From an uncultured Acidimicrobiales bacterium (GTDB lineage Bacteria; Actinomycetota; Acidimicrobiia; Acidimicrobiales; SHLQ01), in NCBI GenBank assembly GCA_938023735.1, contig CALJDK010000036.1, forward strand, positions 1-64,000: a stretch of DNA of 64,000 bases, in the 5' to 3' direction. Of the stretch, positions 63,275 through 64,000 are shown in pieces. Made by a program: the position numbers and the translations under genes. The notes beneath the pieces were generated by a model that had not been told where the DNA came from, ran no database searches, and saw only the letters and a list, made by a program, of their open reading frames with translations. The first letter of the stretch is position 1. Each line of letters starts with the position of its first letter.

Positions 63275-64000
63275 ATGAACACGATGACGACCATGGCGGC
63301 TCGAACCGAAGGCGCCAGCAAGATCTACGGAAGTGGCGACACCGAAGTTCGCGCCCTCGACAACGTGTCGATCGGGTTCAACCCTAGCGAGTTCACCGCC
63401 ATCATGGGCCCCTCCGGCTCAGGCAAATCAACCCTGATGCACACGCTCGCCGGACTCGATCCACTGACCAGCGGCTCGACCTATATCGGCGATGTTGAGC
63501 TGGGTTCGCTGAGCGAGAAAGAGCTCACGCTGCTTCGTCGACAGAAAGTGGGCTTCATCTTCCAGGCGTTCAACCTGATCCCCACGCTCACCGCCATCGA
63601 GAACATCACCCTCCCAGTCGACCTCGCCAAGGGTCAGGTCGATATGACCTGGGTCGATAACGTTGTGAGCACCGTTGGTCTGGCCGACCGAAAGACCCAC
63701 CGCCCCGATGAGCTTTCGGGTGGTCAGCAGCAGCGGGTTGCCGTGGCTCGAGCACTGGCCAGCAAACCCGAAATCATCTTTGCCGATGAGCCCACCGGAA
63801 ATCTCGACTCCAAAACCGGGGGCGAAATTCTGGACTTTATGCGCTCGGCAGTCCGTGAGCTTGGACAGACCATCGTGATGGTCACCCACGATGCCGTGGC
63901 CGCAAGCTACAGCGACCGGGTGGTGTTCCTGGCCGACGGCAAGATCGTCGACGAAATGGCCAACCCCACCGCCGATGCCGTGTTCGACCGCATCAAGAAC
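63275..64000 (+). CDS. ABC transporter ATP-binding protein (MacB/LolD-type), truncated by window edge
   Basis: Manual translation from ATG at 63275: 'IMGPSGSGKSTLMHTLAGLDPLTSG', 'GFIFQAFNLIPTLTAIENI', 'ELSGGQQQRVAVARALASKPEIIFADEPTGNLDSKT'. Open to the edge; absent from the track. Confidence 0.94.
   Translation, partial: MNTMTTMAARTEGASKIYGSGDTEVRALDNVSIGFNPSEFTAIMGPSGSGKSTLMHTLAGLDPLTSGSTYIGDVELGSLSEKELTLLRRQKVGFIFQAFNLIPTLTAIENITLPVDLAKGQVDMTWVDNVVSTVGLADRKTHRPDELSGGQQQRVAVARALASKPEIIFADEPTGNLDSKTGGEILDFMRSAVRELGQTIVMVTHDAVAASYSDRVVFLADGKIVDEMANPTADAVFDRIKN

Noticed and set aside
1-64000. Prophage, transposon or integrative element
   Set aside because: No integrase, transposase, capsid or conjugation gene was recognised; gene content is consistent with core chromosome.

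Overview
A gene-dense, high-GC actinobacterial chromosomal window. An actinobacterial origin is inferred from mshC, a PknG-type kinase, a DUF3499-like protein and DUF2277; an Acidimicrobiia-like source is a guess. I see about 46 protein-coding genes and no convincing rRNA, tRNA, CRISPR array, transposase or prophage. Most is housekeeping or metabolic: agmatinase, AzlCD, TrpB2, IlvE, MshC/CysS, Ppx, HBDH-like, cyclophilin, SpoU MTase, 1-Cys peroxiredoxin. The most interesting block is 6990-25456, almost entirely on the minus strand. It has a tightly overlapping five-gene module (coiled-coil protein, PknG-type kinase, PP2C phosphatase, vWA protein, FHA protein). Kinase, phosphatase and FHA protein share zinc-ribbon modules. 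It is followed upstream by amidase, EcsC, AIM24, a 1743-aa AAA 'DNA-repair' ATPase, flotillin and YqiJ-like genes. Other points: a Baeyer-Villiger monooxygenase-esterase fusion with an altered BVMO fingerprint; two distant intergenic clusters of a GGTnCCwGGnACC palindromic repeat in inverted orientation; a PspC/LiaFSR-like locus with four CCCTGAG-type half sites in the divergent promoter; a nested palindrome plus a LexA-like GAAC-N4-GTTC site before mshC; mutually exclusive hairpins after a response regulator; and a 57-aa zinc-ribbon ORF missing from the supplied ORF track. Two edge genes (SASA-like esterase on the left, ABC ATPase on the right) are also absent from the track. All family calls come from reading motifs, not database searches.
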